Below, piece after piece: positions 34,976 to 43,553 of a stretch of DNA of 64,000 nt. The stretch comes from Lewinellaceae bacterium (lineage in GTDB: Bacteria > Bacteroidota > Bacteroidia > Chitinophagales > Saprospiraceae), in contig JACJXW010000010.1 of NCBI GenBank assembly GCA_020636405.1, positions 62,001 through 126,000 of the forward strand, given 5' to 3'. Within the stretch, counting starts at the first letter, position 1; each line of letters starts with the position of its first letter. The position numbers were made by a program, and so were the translations under genes. The notes beneath the pieces are model-generated. The model saw only the letters and a list, made by a program, of their open reading frames with translations. It was not told where the DNA came from and searched no databases.

Positions 34976-35125
34976 GTGGATGAATCGATTGACGCCAGCC
35001 CGCTGTTGTTGCTACCTTTTGTAGAAAACGCCTTCAAACAGGGCGCCAAAGGGAAGGATAGCCAGTGGTGCATCAAAATGCGCCTGCAACCGGTGGATTC
35101 CAGCCTGATCTTTTTCATTCAAGCT
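34976..35125 (+). pseudogene. Remnant of a LytS/AlgZ-type sensor kinase
   Basis: An open frame encodes 'SPLLLLPFVENAFKQGAKGK' and 'QWCIKMRLQPVDSSLIFFIQ', which is the highly conserved ATP-binding N-box (usually LLLLPFVENAFKHG) of LytS-family kinases, here with Gln in place of His. Neither the upstream membrane domain and H-box nor the downstream G-box is present: the frame runs into the end of the VOC gene at about 35130. It is flanked by the barrel remnant, so a deletion has probably removed most of two genes. Confidence 0.6.
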
Positions 35126-35134
35126 GGCCGCTGC

Positions 35135-35497
35135 TCATATCGGTTGCCCGAACATCATCCGATGCCCGTCGATCGTCGTCAGGGGGAACTCCCGCATGCC
35201 CCAGGGCTTGTCCTGTGGAGGACGCAAGATGGAAACTCCCTTGCCGGTAAACTCCTGATACAAAGCATCGATGTCTTCACATACCAGATAGGCAAAATAG
35301 GAATGGTCGCCCAGTTCTTGAGGCGGAATGGCATCCGGGCACTCTCCCAGCATCAGGAAGCAGGCGCCGCGCCGGGCAAAGCGCCAGCCGGGGCTGCCTA
35401 CCTCGAATACTTCAAATCCAAGGACGTCCCGGTACCAGTCGGCGGAACGCTGCAGATCGGGCACGGCGAGTACGTAGCGGGCTGAAGTGATTGCCAT
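35135..35497 (-). CDS. VOC (glyoxalase/bleomycin-resistance-like) protein
   Basis: 120 aa with the two beta-alpha-beta-beta-beta units of the vicinal oxygen chelate fold. The start 'ARYVLAVPDLQRSADWYRDV' and 'LGFEVFEVGS' are typical, as is the second-unit sequence 'FAYLVCEDIDALYQEFTGKG'. The metal-site residues are not clearly retained in all positions, so a dioxygenase, lyase or simple ligand-binding role is open. Cytoplasmic. Its end abuts the kinase remnant. Confidence 0.9.
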   Translation of the reverse strand: MAITSARYVLAVPDLQRSADWYRDVLGFEVFEVGSPGWRFARRGACFLMLGECPDAIPPQELGDHSYFAYLVCEDIDALYQEFTGKGVSILRPPQDKPWGMREFPLTTIDGHRMMFGQPI

Positions 35498-35532
35498 ACT
35501 TTTTGTGTAGCGTTACGTTAATAATACAACGC

Positions 35533-36909
35533 CTATCGCGGCAACGTCAGAATGCCTTTTATCCACTCATCCGTCATCGTTACAATGTCGTAATTAAATT
35601 TTGTTTCCAGATACTGCCGGTATTCAGGAGTGGAACGCAGCCTGGCCCCTTTTTCCATGCTGCCTACTTTGATCATGGAATGATCGGTTTCCGGTACCAG
35701 CCGGAAAGTGCCGAAGCCGGCGTTATTGGCATTGACGATGCGGGCGATCTCCCTTTGGCTTTCATCATTGACCGCTTCCATATCGGCCTCACCGAACAGG
35801 GACAGCACATGGCCGTTTATACCCGCCCAGGCTTCAGACAAGTTGTGGGCGTTGAGCTCCCTCCAGAAGTCCTCATGGCGAAAGAGGATCTGGTCTTCGC
35901 CGTCGAAGGCAAAATCCCGATCCAGTATCTTCTGATAATCCGGGTTTTTATACAATTCTTTGGAGCTCTTACCCAGGTAATAATGCTCGTAAAGCAGGGC
36001 GTAAAGCGTGCGCACGTCAAGGTCCGTTTCCACATAATCGTGCCCGAGCAGCGGGTTCTGGTAGCGGACCATCTTGAGCAGGTATTCCACCCATACTTCG
36101 TGAGTGATCCCATACACGACTACCCCTTTGGGTTGTGTCTGCGCTCCGATGATCGGAGCATAGACGCCTCCCATGGAGTGGCCCCAGATGAAGACGTTGT
36201 CCATGTCGATAAAATCGTACTGCTTCATTGCCTCATAGGCTATCCGATAGGCCTCCAGTTCATTGTCAAAACCCAGTTCCTGACAGTTCCCGGTGCCGAC
36301 GTTGTCACCCACGCCTGGCTTTTCCACCCGGAAGATGGCATAACCCAGCCCGCTAAGGCTGTCCAGCAGCTTCTTGTACGGGTGAATGGGCGAAAAGCTC
36401 TCCACCGAGCTACAGGTATAACCGGGAATGAAGTAGATGGTAGGATGAGGGCCGGGCGTATGGGGCTTGTTGACAATGGCCCGCAGCCAACCGCCCTTGT
36501 AGGGCACCTCTCCGTAGATGACGTCCGAAGAGGCCGACGTTTCGAGGGGTATTGGAGACACGGCCCCTTCCAGTTCCTTTTTTTCGCCATTCCGCCATAC
36601 AGTAAAACGGGCCGGTTGGCCTTCCCTTACCGATTGCATGGCCTCCTGCAGGGCTGCCCCCTGAACGGCCGGTAAGCCGTTAATGTTCAGAAGCACATCA
36701 CCATCCATGCCGCCGGCATTGGCGTAGGTACCTCCCGGGAAAACCCGCCGGATAGCCATGCCCCATGCCTCTTTTAACCCCAGAACCTGTGCCAGGCTGT
36801 CGGTTACGGGCTCCAACTGAACCCCCAGGCGGCCGCGGCGCTGGAGGTTTTGGGCGTCACAAAAGTGAATGGAAAGTAAAAGAAGGAAAATGGCATAGAA
36901 CAGCTTCAT
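35533..36909 (-). CDS. Secreted PDZ plus alpha/beta-hydrolase protein
   Basis: 458 aa. After a signal peptide (about 1-20, 'LLLLSIHFCDAQ') comes a PDZ-like region, about 28-110 ('RRVFPGGTYANAGGMDGDVL', 'NINGLPAVQG'). Then an alpha/beta hydrolase follows: 'VPYKGGWLRAIVNKP', oxyanion-side 'TIYFIPGYTCSSVES', nucleophile elbow 'GHSMGG' (Ser near 246), acid and histidine in the C-terminal part ('ETDHSMIK'). Likely a periplasmic or surface esterase or peptidase-like enzyme; the substrate is unknown. The unusual PDZ fusion resembles secreted hydrolases of Bacteroidota. Monocistronic. Confidence 0.85.
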   Translation of the reverse strand: MKLFYAIFLLLLSIHFCDAQNLQRRGRLGVQLEPVTDSLAQVLGLKEAWGMAIRRVFPGGTYANAGGMDGDVLLNINGLPAVQGAALQEAMQSVREGQPARFTVWRNGEKKELEGAVSPIPLETSASSDVIYGEVPYKGGWLRAIVNKPHTPGPHPTIYFIPGYTCSSVESFSPIHPYKKLLDSLSGLGYAIFRVEKPGVGDNVGTGNCQELGFDNELEAYRIAYEAMKQYDFIDMDNVFIWGHSMGGVYAPIIGAQTQPKGVVVYGITHEVWVEYLLKMVRYQNPLLGHDYVETDLDVRTLYALLYEHYYLGKSSKELYKNPDYQKILDRDFAFDGEDQILFRHEDFWRELNAHNLSEAWAGINGHVLSLFGEADMEAVNDESQREIARIVNANNAGFGTFRLVPETDHSMIKVGSMEKGARLRSTPEYRQYLETKFNYDIVTMTDEWIKGILTLPR

Positions 36910-37264
36910 TGTTTTTTAAAGTAAAGATAGAGGGGAAAGAGGCGGCGAACAGTGGGTAATATTGCTAAAGTCCAGGGAAGGGGCCATAAAAGACAGTGCT
37001 GCATCCCCCCTGTTTTACACTTTCGGCCAAGGCATAGTCGGCAGTACATTCATCAACACAATTGCGATGAACCTTATTGGCCGCTATAGGACTAAAAATT
37101 CGATTGAGCCTTGTAAATTGAAGGTGATTGTTGTAGAATTGAAGGAACAAAAGCAGCCGCCTGAACAGGGAGTGTTCGGAATTCGCTGTTTGCCATTCGC
37201 AAGTCCCTGAAAATCAACGGCTTTTTAGTAGACACAGAAAATTGAACTATCCCCCTGAACAACA
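36910..37264. other. Divergent intergenic region
   Basis: 355 bases between the divergent hydrolase and flavoprotein genes, so it must hold both promoters, though I find no perfect TAnnTTTG box. It contains two AATTGAAGG copies near 37118 and 37137. No gene or RNA is visible. Confidence 0.45.
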
Positions 37265-40189
37265 ATGCAGCAACAACTCCACTCCCTCCGATCCACCCTC
37301 GACGGTGAACTCCACTACGGCAGCCTGATGCGCCATTTGTACGCCACCGACGCCTCTGCCTACCGGGAGCTTCCCCTTGCTGTTGTACTTCCCAAACACG
37401 GGGAAGACATTCGTAAAGTCATCCTTTTTGCTCGGGAACACGGCCTGTCCATCATTCCCCGCGCAGCGGGCACTTCGCTGGCGGGGCAATGCGTAGGCAA
37501 CGGCATCGTCGTAGACATTTCGAAATACATGAGCCGCATCCTCGAGGTGAACGCCGAAGAAGGCTGGGTGCGGGTACAGCCCGGCGTCGTCCGCGATGAG
37601 CTGAACCTGTTCCTCAGGGAACATGGCCTGTTCTTCGGCCCCGATACTTCCACCGCCAACCGCTGCATGATCGGCGGCATGGTGGGCAACAACTCCTGCG
37701 GCACCACCTCCATCGTCTACGGCTCCACGCGCGATCATGTGCTGGAACTGCAAACCATTCTCAGCGACGGTTCCGACGCCACCTTCGGCGCCCTCCGTCC
37801 GGAGGAGCTGCAGCAGAAGCTACAGGGCGACAAGCTGGAAAACCGGGTGTACCGGCAACTCTACGAAGCCCTGAGCCAGCCCGAAAGGCAACAGTCCATT
37901 CGGGAGAGCTACCCCAAGGCGAGCATCCACCGCCGCAATACCGGATACGCCGTCGATGTCCTGCTGGACGGGCAGCCCTTCCAGCCTACCGGCGAGGCCT
38001 TCAACCTGTGCAAGCTGCTCGCCGGTTCGGAAGGCACCCTGGCTTTCACGACGGAGATCAAATTGCATGTCGACCCGCTGCCCAAGCCCCAGGACGTGGT
38101 CGTATGCGCCCACTTCAACAGCATCGACGAGTCGATGGAGGCTGTATTGGTAGCCATGGCCGCCCAGCCTACCGCCTGCGAACTGATGGACAAGATCCTG
38201 ATGGACCTGACCAAACAAAATATCGAACAGCGCAAAAACCGCTTTTTCGTAGAAGGCGACCCCGCTGCCATCCTCATGGTGGAATTCCGGGGCAATACTA
38301 AAGACGAGGCCACTGCCCAGGCAGAGGCCATGATCGCTACCCTGAAGGAAAAGGGGCTGGGCTATGCCTATCCTATCGTAGCGGCCCCGAAGTCGAAACA
38401 GGTATGGGACCTGCGCAAGGCCGGACTGGGAATCATGGGCAACATGGAAGGTGACCCCAAACCAGTGGCCTGCATTGAAGATACGGCAGTTGATATTCAG
38501 GACCTGCCCGCCTACATCCGGGAGTTCACGCAGCTGATGGCCGGCTTCAGGCAGCAGGCCGTTTACTACGCCCACGCCGGGGCCGGGGAGCTCCACCTGC
38601 GCCCCATCCTCAACCTGAAAGATGCAGAAGGGCAGCGCCTTTTTCACGACATCACGGAATCCGTCGCCCGGCTGGTCAAGAAGTACAACGGCTCCCTGAG
38701 CGGCGAGCACGGCGACGGCCGGGTGCGCGCCGAGTTCATCCCCCTGATGATCGGCGAGCAGAACTACGAGTTCCTCAAGGAAATAAAACATACCTGGGAC
38801 CCCCAGAACATCTTCAACCCCGGCAAGATCGTCGATGCGCCGCCCATGAATTCCTCCCTGCGCTACCAGGCCGGCCAGGAGACGCCGGAGTTCGACACCG
38901 TTTTCGACTTCACCGAAACCCAGGGCATCCTCCGCGCCGCCGAGAAGTGTAACGGCTCGGGCGACTGCCGCAAGCTCACCTTCGCCGGCGGCACCATGTG
39001 CCCCAGCTACCGCGCCACCCGCGACGAGAAGGACACCACCCGCGCCCGAGCCAACGCCCTGCGCGAGTTCCTGACCATGAACGTAAGGGAGAACCCCTTC
39101 AACCACCCGGAGATCCACGAAGCGATGGACCTCTGCCTGTCCTGCAAGGGCTGCACCGCCGAGTGCCCCTCCAACGTGGATATGGCGACGCTCAAGGCGG
39201 AGTTCCTGCATCAATATTACAAATCGAACGGAGTGCCGCTGCGCTCCCGTGCCTTCGCCAATTTCGGCAGGCTGAACGGGCTGGCTGCCCTGGCGCCGGG
39301 CCTGAGCAACTTCTTCCTGAGCAATGCCTTTTTCAGCGGGCTGATGAAGCGTTTCCTGAATGTGGCCCCGGAGCGCGCTTTGCCCCTGCTGCACTCCACT
39401 ACCCTTCGCCGTTGGTTTTCTAAAAACCAGGCGAAGCTGCTGCCCGCTGCCGGCCCGGTAGGCGCCGTCTGGTTCTTCTGCGATGAATTCACCAATTTCA
39501 ACGATACCGCCATCGGCATCAAGGCCGTCGAGCTGCTTAGCCGCCTGGGATATGAGGTACGTATGATCGATCATGAGGAGAGCGGCCGCGCTCATTTTTC
39601 CAAAGGGATGTTGACGGAAGCTCAGCGTATGGCACGAAGGAATGTAGCGATCTTCAAAGACATCGTCACCGCCGATACCCCCCTGCTTGGCGTCGAGCCC
39701 TCCGCCATCCTCGGCTTCCGCGACGAATACCCCCGCCTGGTTGCCCCGGAACAGCGCGAGGCCGCCAAGGCCCTGGGCCGGAACGCTCTGATGATGGAAG
39801 AGTTCCTGGCCCGTGAGATCGAGGCCGGCCGCATTCGGGCGGAGCAGTTCACTACCGAGCCCAGGCACATCCTGTTGCATGGCCACTGCCACCAGAAGTC
39901 GCTGGCTAGCGTAGATGTTTCCGCCTTCACCCTCAGCCTACCGGCGAACTACACGGTGGCCGTGATCCCCTCCGGCTGCTGCGGGATGGCCGGTTCCTTC
40001 GGTTATGAGGCGGAGCACTACGAGGTAAGTATGAAAGTGGGAGAAGAGGTACTGTTCCCGGCAGTGCGCGGAGCTTCAAAAGAGACTATTATTGCCGCGC
40101 CGGGCACCAGCTGCCGCCATCAGATCAAAGATGGGGCGGGGCGGGAGGCGCTGCATCCGGTGGAGGTGTTGTGGGGGGCGTTGGATTAG
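37265..40189 (+). CDS. FAD/Fe-S D-2-hydroxyacid dehydrogenase (YdiJ/GlcD-GlcF-like fusion)
   Basis: 974 aa. An FAD-binding PCMH domain comes first ('IIPRAAGTSLAGQCVGNG', 'MVGNNSCGTTSIVYGSTRDH', about 30-260), then the FAD-oxidase C-terminal domain (about 270-540, 'GELHLRPILN', 'GSLSGEHGDGRVRAEF'), then a ferredoxin region with 'CNGSGDCRK...GTMCPSY' and 'CLSCKGCTAECPSNVDM', and finally a cysteine-rich (CCG) domain ('HGHCHQKSL', 'SGCCGMAGSFGYE'). It oxidises a D-2-hydroxyacid such as D-lactate or D-2-hydroxyglutarate and passes electrons via the Fe-S clusters to quinone. The GlcD/GlcF subunits are fused here. Soluble or peripherally membrane-bound. Confidence 0.92.
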   Translation: MQQQLHSLRSTLDGELHYGSLMRHLYATDASAYRELPLAVVLPKHGEDIRKVILFAREHGLSIIPRAAGTSLAGQCVGNGIVVDISKYMSRILEVNAEEGWVRVQPGVVRDELNLFLREHGLFFGPDTSTANRCMIGGMVGNNSCGTTSIVYGSTRDHVLELQTILSDGSDATFGALRPEELQQKLQGDKLENRVYRQLYEALSQPERQQSIRESYPKASIHRRNTGYAVDVLLDGQPFQPTGEAFNLCKLLAGSEGTLAFTTEIKLHVDPLPKPQDVVVCAHFNSIDESMEAVLVAMAAQPTACELMDKILMDLTKQNIEQRKNRFFVEGDPAAILMVEFRGNTKDEATAQAEAMIATLKEKGLGYAYPIVAAPKSKQVWDLRKAGLGIMGNMEGDPKPVACIEDTAVDIQDLPAYIREFTQLMAGFRQQAVYYAHAGAGELHLRPILNLKDAEGQRLFHDITESVARLVKKYNGSLSGEHGDGRVRAEFIPLMIGEQNYEFLKEIKHTWDPQNIFNPGKIVDAPPMNSSLRYQAGQETPEFDTVFDFTETQGILRAAEKCNGSGDCRKLTFAGGTMCPSYRATRDEKDTTRARANALREFLTMNVRENPFNHPEIHEAMDLCLSCKGCTAECPSNVDMATLKAEFLHQYYKSNGVPLRSRAFANFGRLNGLAALAPGLSNFFLSNAFFSGLMKRFLNVAPERALPLLHSTTLRRWFSKNQAKLLPAAGPVGAVWFFCDEFTNFNDTAIGIKAVELLSRLGYEVRMIDHEESGRAHFSKGMLTEAQRMARRNVAIFKDIVTADTPLLGVEPSAILGFRDEYPRLVAPEQREAAKALGRNALMMEEFLAREIEAGRIRAEQFTTEPRHILLHGHCHQKSLASVDVSAFTLSLPANYTVAVIPSGCCGMAGSFGYEAEHYEVSMKVGEEVLFPAVRGASKETIIAAPGTSCRHQIKDGAGREALHPVEVLWGALD

Positions 40190-40232
40190 GGCTTCAGGTG
40201 ATTCAAAACCTATTGATGAAACTTAAAAAGCT

Positions 40233-41063
40233 ATGAAAAAAGTGCTCCTGATATTTTTTCTCCTATCAACAATTTCAATTGCAGCCTGTGCCATCAATCC
40301 CTCCCGCGAGTACACCACCACCCCTGATTCCCTGGGGTTGGAATACCAGACGCTGAAGATATCAACCCCCGACGGCTACGCTCTGAATACCTGGATCTAC
40401 TCCCCCAACCTGGAAAAGGACAACAAAACGGTGCTTGTCCTGGCCTATGGCGACGCTGGCAATATGTCGCACTTTGTTTACCATGCTGCCGCCTTTGTGC
40501 AACAAGGTTTCACTGTGGTGACATTTGATTACCGGGGCTTTGGCCGGAGTTCTGGTTTTCCCATCCGCAGAGATTTCCTGTACCATACGGAGTTTCTAGA
40601 CGACCTTACTGCAGTTGTAGCTTACACCAACGCCAACCTTCCCCATCAAAAGTTTGGCATCTGGGCGCTTTCTATGGGCACCATCCTGGCCACCCTGGCA
40701 GCCGCCCGGGAGGAAGCCCCTATCGATTTCATCCTTGCCGAAGGCTTCGTCTCTGATACCGGGCAACAGGTAAGCCGGATCAACACCCTGAAAGGTAAAG
40801 CGGTGATCCTGCCCGAGCCTGCCAGCCGGTATCGACGGGCAGTCCGCAGAGTCAAAATTCCCTTACTCGTATTTGCGGCTACGGAGGACGAGATCACGAC
40901 GCTGACCGATGCAGAAGGCCTGGTTGCCGGCAAAAAAAGCCCTCGTAGCGTAATTCCTTACGAAGGCGGCCACCTCAGAGGTTTCCAGGCACTATCTATA
41001 TACGGCTTCGGGGATGGCTACGTGGCAGAGGTTATCCGTTTTTTGCAGGAAAATGATAAGTAG
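40233..41063 (+). CDS. Secreted alpha/beta hydrolase, probable lipoprotein
   Basis: 276 aa. The signal peptide ends in 'STISIAAC', a possible lipobox (Cys19). The hydrolase core has 'LVLAYGDAGNMSHFVYHAAA', 'VVTFDYRGFGRSSGFP' and the nucleophile elbow as 'ALSMGT' (Ser near 149, in the G-x-S-x-G place with Ala replacing the first Gly). A catalytic His may be in 'YEGGHLRGF'. Resembles BAAT/BD-FAE-type 'DUF' hydrolases. It follows the flavoprotein gene by 43 bases and may be co-transcribed. The substrate is unknown. Confidence 0.85.
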   Translation: MKKVLLIFFLLSTISIAACAINPSREYTTTPDSLGLEYQTLKISTPDGYALNTWIYSPNLEKDNKTVLVLAYGDAGNMSHFVYHAAAFVQQGFTVVTFDYRGFGRSSGFPIRRDFLYHTEFLDDLTAVVAYTNANLPHQKFGIWALSMGTILATLAAAREEAPIDFILAEGFVSDTGQQVSRINTLKGKAVILPEPASRYRRAVRRVKIPLLVFAATEDEITTLTDAEGLVAGKKSPRSVIPYEGGHLRGFQALSIYGFGDGYVAEVIRFLQENDK

Positions 41064-41295
41064 GCTTTCAAAGGCTTGAGTTAATTTTCAGAATTTGTAC
41101 CATACATAGGCAACATAGGTTTTTCACAGTAGGGTACATAACCCGCCAATCTCGCGCCTTGCATTTTCTATGTGGCAAATAATTGCAAAAAAAGTATATT
41201 TTCACGGCGCCCCCTTTTCCTATATCCGGAAGGGGAACGCTTAAAAAGGGCATATCCCCAGGCATCCCGCTTTCGGGGGCGTCCCGCTCTGGCTG

Positions 41296-41356
41296 TGTTG
41301 TGGTTTCTGGCATTCCTGCCCGCCACCACACCGCCGGAATGCCAGAAACCACAACA
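41296..41356 (+). promoter_or_regulatory. 21-base-pair perfect hairpin in the FTCD leader
   Basis: TGTTGTGGTTTCTGGCATTCC (41296-41316) and its exact complement (41336-41356) enclose a 19-base loop. The right arm ends 12 bases before the start codon. No T tract follows, so it is not an intrinsic terminator on this strand. It may control translation or mRNA stability; a possible promoter box (TATATTTT) lies near 41196-41203. Confidence 0.6.
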
Positions 41357-41368
41357 AAAAACCTAACC

Positions 41369-43066
41369 ATGCCAAAGCAACTCATCGAATGCGTGCCCAA
41401 CTTCAGCGAGGGGCGCGATATGTCCATCATTAAACAGATCACGGACGAGATAGAAAGCGTAGAGGGCGTCAAGCTGCTCGACGTTGACCCCGGCAAGGCC
41501 ACCAACCGGACAGTGGTGACCTTCGTGGGCGAGCCGGAACCGGTAGTAAAGGCCGCCTTCCTGGCCATCAAAAAGGCCGCCGAACTGATCGATATGCGCA
41601 AACACAAGGGCGAGCACCCCCGCATGGGGGCCACCGATGTATGCCCGCTGATCCCCATTTCCAATATCACCATGGAAGAGACGGTGGAATGGGCCCACAA
41701 GCTGGGCAAAATGGCCGGCAGAGAACTGGGCATACCTTTATATATGTATGAATACGCCGCCAGTAAACCGGAATGGAAAAACCTGGCCACCATCCGCGCC
41801 GGAGAATATGAGGCCCTGCCCGAAAAGCTGGAAAAACCGGAGTGGAAGCCCGACTACGGCCCTGCCCGCTTCAACGCGCGGGCCGGCGCCACGGCCATCG
41901 GCGCCCGCGATTTCCTGATCGCCTACAACGTCAACCTCAACACCACCTCGGTGCGCCGCGCCAACTCGGTGGCCTTCGATGTGCGGGAACAAGGCCGGGT
42001 TAAACGGGAAGGAGATAAAGTGAATGGCGCCATCCTTCGGGATGAGAAAGGGGAACCCCTGCGCGAGCCGGGCGCCTGCAAAGGGGTAAAGGCCATCGGC
42101 TGGTTTATCGAGGAGTATGGCATCGCCCAGATCTCGATGAACATCACCAAGATCAGGGATACGCCGCTGCACATCGCTTTTGAAGAATGCCGTAAAAGCG
42201 CCAACCGGCGGGGTATGAGAGTGACCGGTTCGGAACTGGTGGGCCTGGTACCGCTTCAGGTCATGCTCGATGCCGGCCACTATTTCCTCCGCCAGCAGGA
42301 GCGGTCCCTCGGCATTTCGGAGGAGGAGGTGATCCGAATTGCCATCAAATCACTTGGGTTGGACGAGCTGGGCCCTTTCGACCCTCGAAAAAAGATCATT
42401 GAATACCAGCTTCGGGAAGACACCCCTACTCCTCTGCTGGATATGAACCTCCGGGCGTTCGCCAACGAGACGGCCTCTGAAAGCGTAGCGCCGGGGGGCG
42501 GCTCCATCGCCGCTTATGTTGGAGCGCTGGGAGCAGCGCTGGGTACGATGGTGGCCAACCTGTCCTCCCACCGCCGGGTGTGGGACCACCGCTGGGAAGA
42601 GTTCTCCGAATGGGCGGAAAAGGGGCAGCAGCTCAAAGACGGGTTGCTGCGCCTGGTAGATGAAGACACTCGTGCGTTCAACCGGATCATAGAGGCCGTA
42701 CGCCTGCCCAAAGGAACGGAGGCTGAAAAAGCAGCAAGAGAACAGGCCATGCAGGAGGCCACCAAATACGCCACGGAGGTCCCGTTCCAGACCATGGAAC
42801 TGGCCCTGCAATCCTTCGAATTGGCAAAAGCAATGGCCACCCAGGGCAACCCCAACTCGGCAAGCGATGCTGGTGTTGGCGCACTATGTGCCCGTGCCGC
42901 CGTCCTGGGCGCCCTGCTCAACGTACAGATTAATGCCAAGGGCCTTCACGATAAAGCCTTCGCAGGGGACATTACCGCCAGGGCGGAGAAGATCGCGGCG
43001 GAGGCTAACATGCTGGAAAAGGAAGTGGTGGAGATCGTGAGGAAGAAAGTACAGAAGGAGGGGTGA
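41369..43066 (+). CDS. ftcD: Fused glutamate formimidoyltransferase/formimidotetrahydrofolate cyclodeaminase
   Basis: 565 aa bifunctional enzyme of histidine breakdown. The formimidoyltransferase part (1-325) begins 'MPKQLIECVPNFSEGRDMSI' and has 'KHKGEHPRMGATDVCPL' and 'NARAGATAIGARDFLIAYN', typical of this domain. The cyclodeaminase part (about 355-560) has 'SVAPGGGSIAAYVGALGAA', the glycine-rich start of that fold, and 'VPFQTMELALQSF'. Formiminoglutamate plus tetrahydrofolate gives glutamate and 5,10-methenyl-THF plus ammonia. The fusion resembles vertebrate FTCD. The ATG at 41369 is chosen by homology; a longer frame upstream is formed by the leader hairpin. No other hut gene is in the window. 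Confidence 0.93.
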   Translation: MPKQLIECVPNFSEGRDMSIIKQITDEIESVEGVKLLDVDPGKATNRTVVTFVGEPEPVVKAAFLAIKKAAELIDMRKHKGEHPRMGATDVCPLIPISNITMEETVEWAHKLGKMAGRELGIPLYMYEYAASKPEWKNLATIRAGEYEALPEKLEKPEWKPDYGPARFNARAGATAIGARDFLIAYNVNLNTTSVRRANSVAFDVREQGRVKREGDKVNGAILRDEKGEPLREPGACKGVKAIGWFIEEYGIAQISMNITKIRDTPLHIAFEECRKSANRRGMRVTGSELVGLVPLQVMLDAGHYFLRQQERSLGISEEEVIRIAIKSLGLDELGPFDPRKKIIEYQLREDTPTPLLDMNLRAFANETASESVAPGGGSIAAYVGALGAALGTMVANLSSHRRVWDHRWEEFSEWAEKGQQLKDGLLRLVDEDTRAFNRIIEAVRLPKGTEAEKAAREQAMQEATKYATEVPFQTMELALQSFELAKAMATQGNPNSASDAGVGALCARAAVLGALLNVQINAKGLHDKAFAGDITARAEKIAAEANMLEKEVVEIVRKKVQKEG

Positions 43067-43177
43067 GGGTATTGAAAAAATACATGGAAATGCTGTTTGC
43101 CCTTATCGTTTCAGCGCTGGCGGGCAGGAAAAGCGCTTTCCCCCTGGTTCCTCCTCCGTAGAAAGTGGTTTTCCGGC

Positions 43178-43440
43178 AAAAAAAAGCAGCTCTGGAGATG
43201 CTCCAGAGCTGCAGAAAACCAACTTCAAAAGGGGGGTTAAGCGTGACTCGTTAATGTTATAGGGCAACAAACTGAGTCACGGTACTCAGTAAATATTGAG
43301 GTTGTTCGATAATATCAATAGATAACGAACCGACAGAAATACCACCATGAATGCTGGCGGCATACGCTCGGAGGCCCATAAATTACGGGCAAAGGATGTG
43401 ATAGTTGCTTAGAGGATGTTTAGGGTGTATCCTCTTATTC
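43178..43440 (-). ncRNA. Probable orphan small RNA 3 (promoter box plus terminator, no ORF)
   Basis: TATATTTG on the minus strand (43447-43454), with no TTG in the proper window, predicts a start near 43440. The end is the 12-base-pair hairpin GCAGCTCTGGAG/CTCCAGAGCTGC (43186-43212) followed by eight T (43178-43185). The intervening sequence can form AGAGGAT...ATCCTCT, GCCC...GGGC and either CTGAGT/ACTCAG or GTGACTC/GAGTCAC, two exclusive pairings. No real ORF is found in it. Flanking 43067-43170 and 43455-43553 are otherwise blank. Confidence 0.5.
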
Positions 43441-43553
43441 CGTAGACAAATATATATCGGTTCAGGGAAACTTGGCGCCCCAAGTGTATTACTTTGAGGG
43501 CCAATCAGGAAGCAAAGATATATAAATTCCTCTCAAAAGTCAACCGGTTTATT

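Noticed and set aside
37820..39892. Long open frame on the minus strand opposite the FAD/Fe-S dehydrogenase
   Set aside because: Antisense to a clear gene; its composition is that of a codon-bias artefact with no motif.
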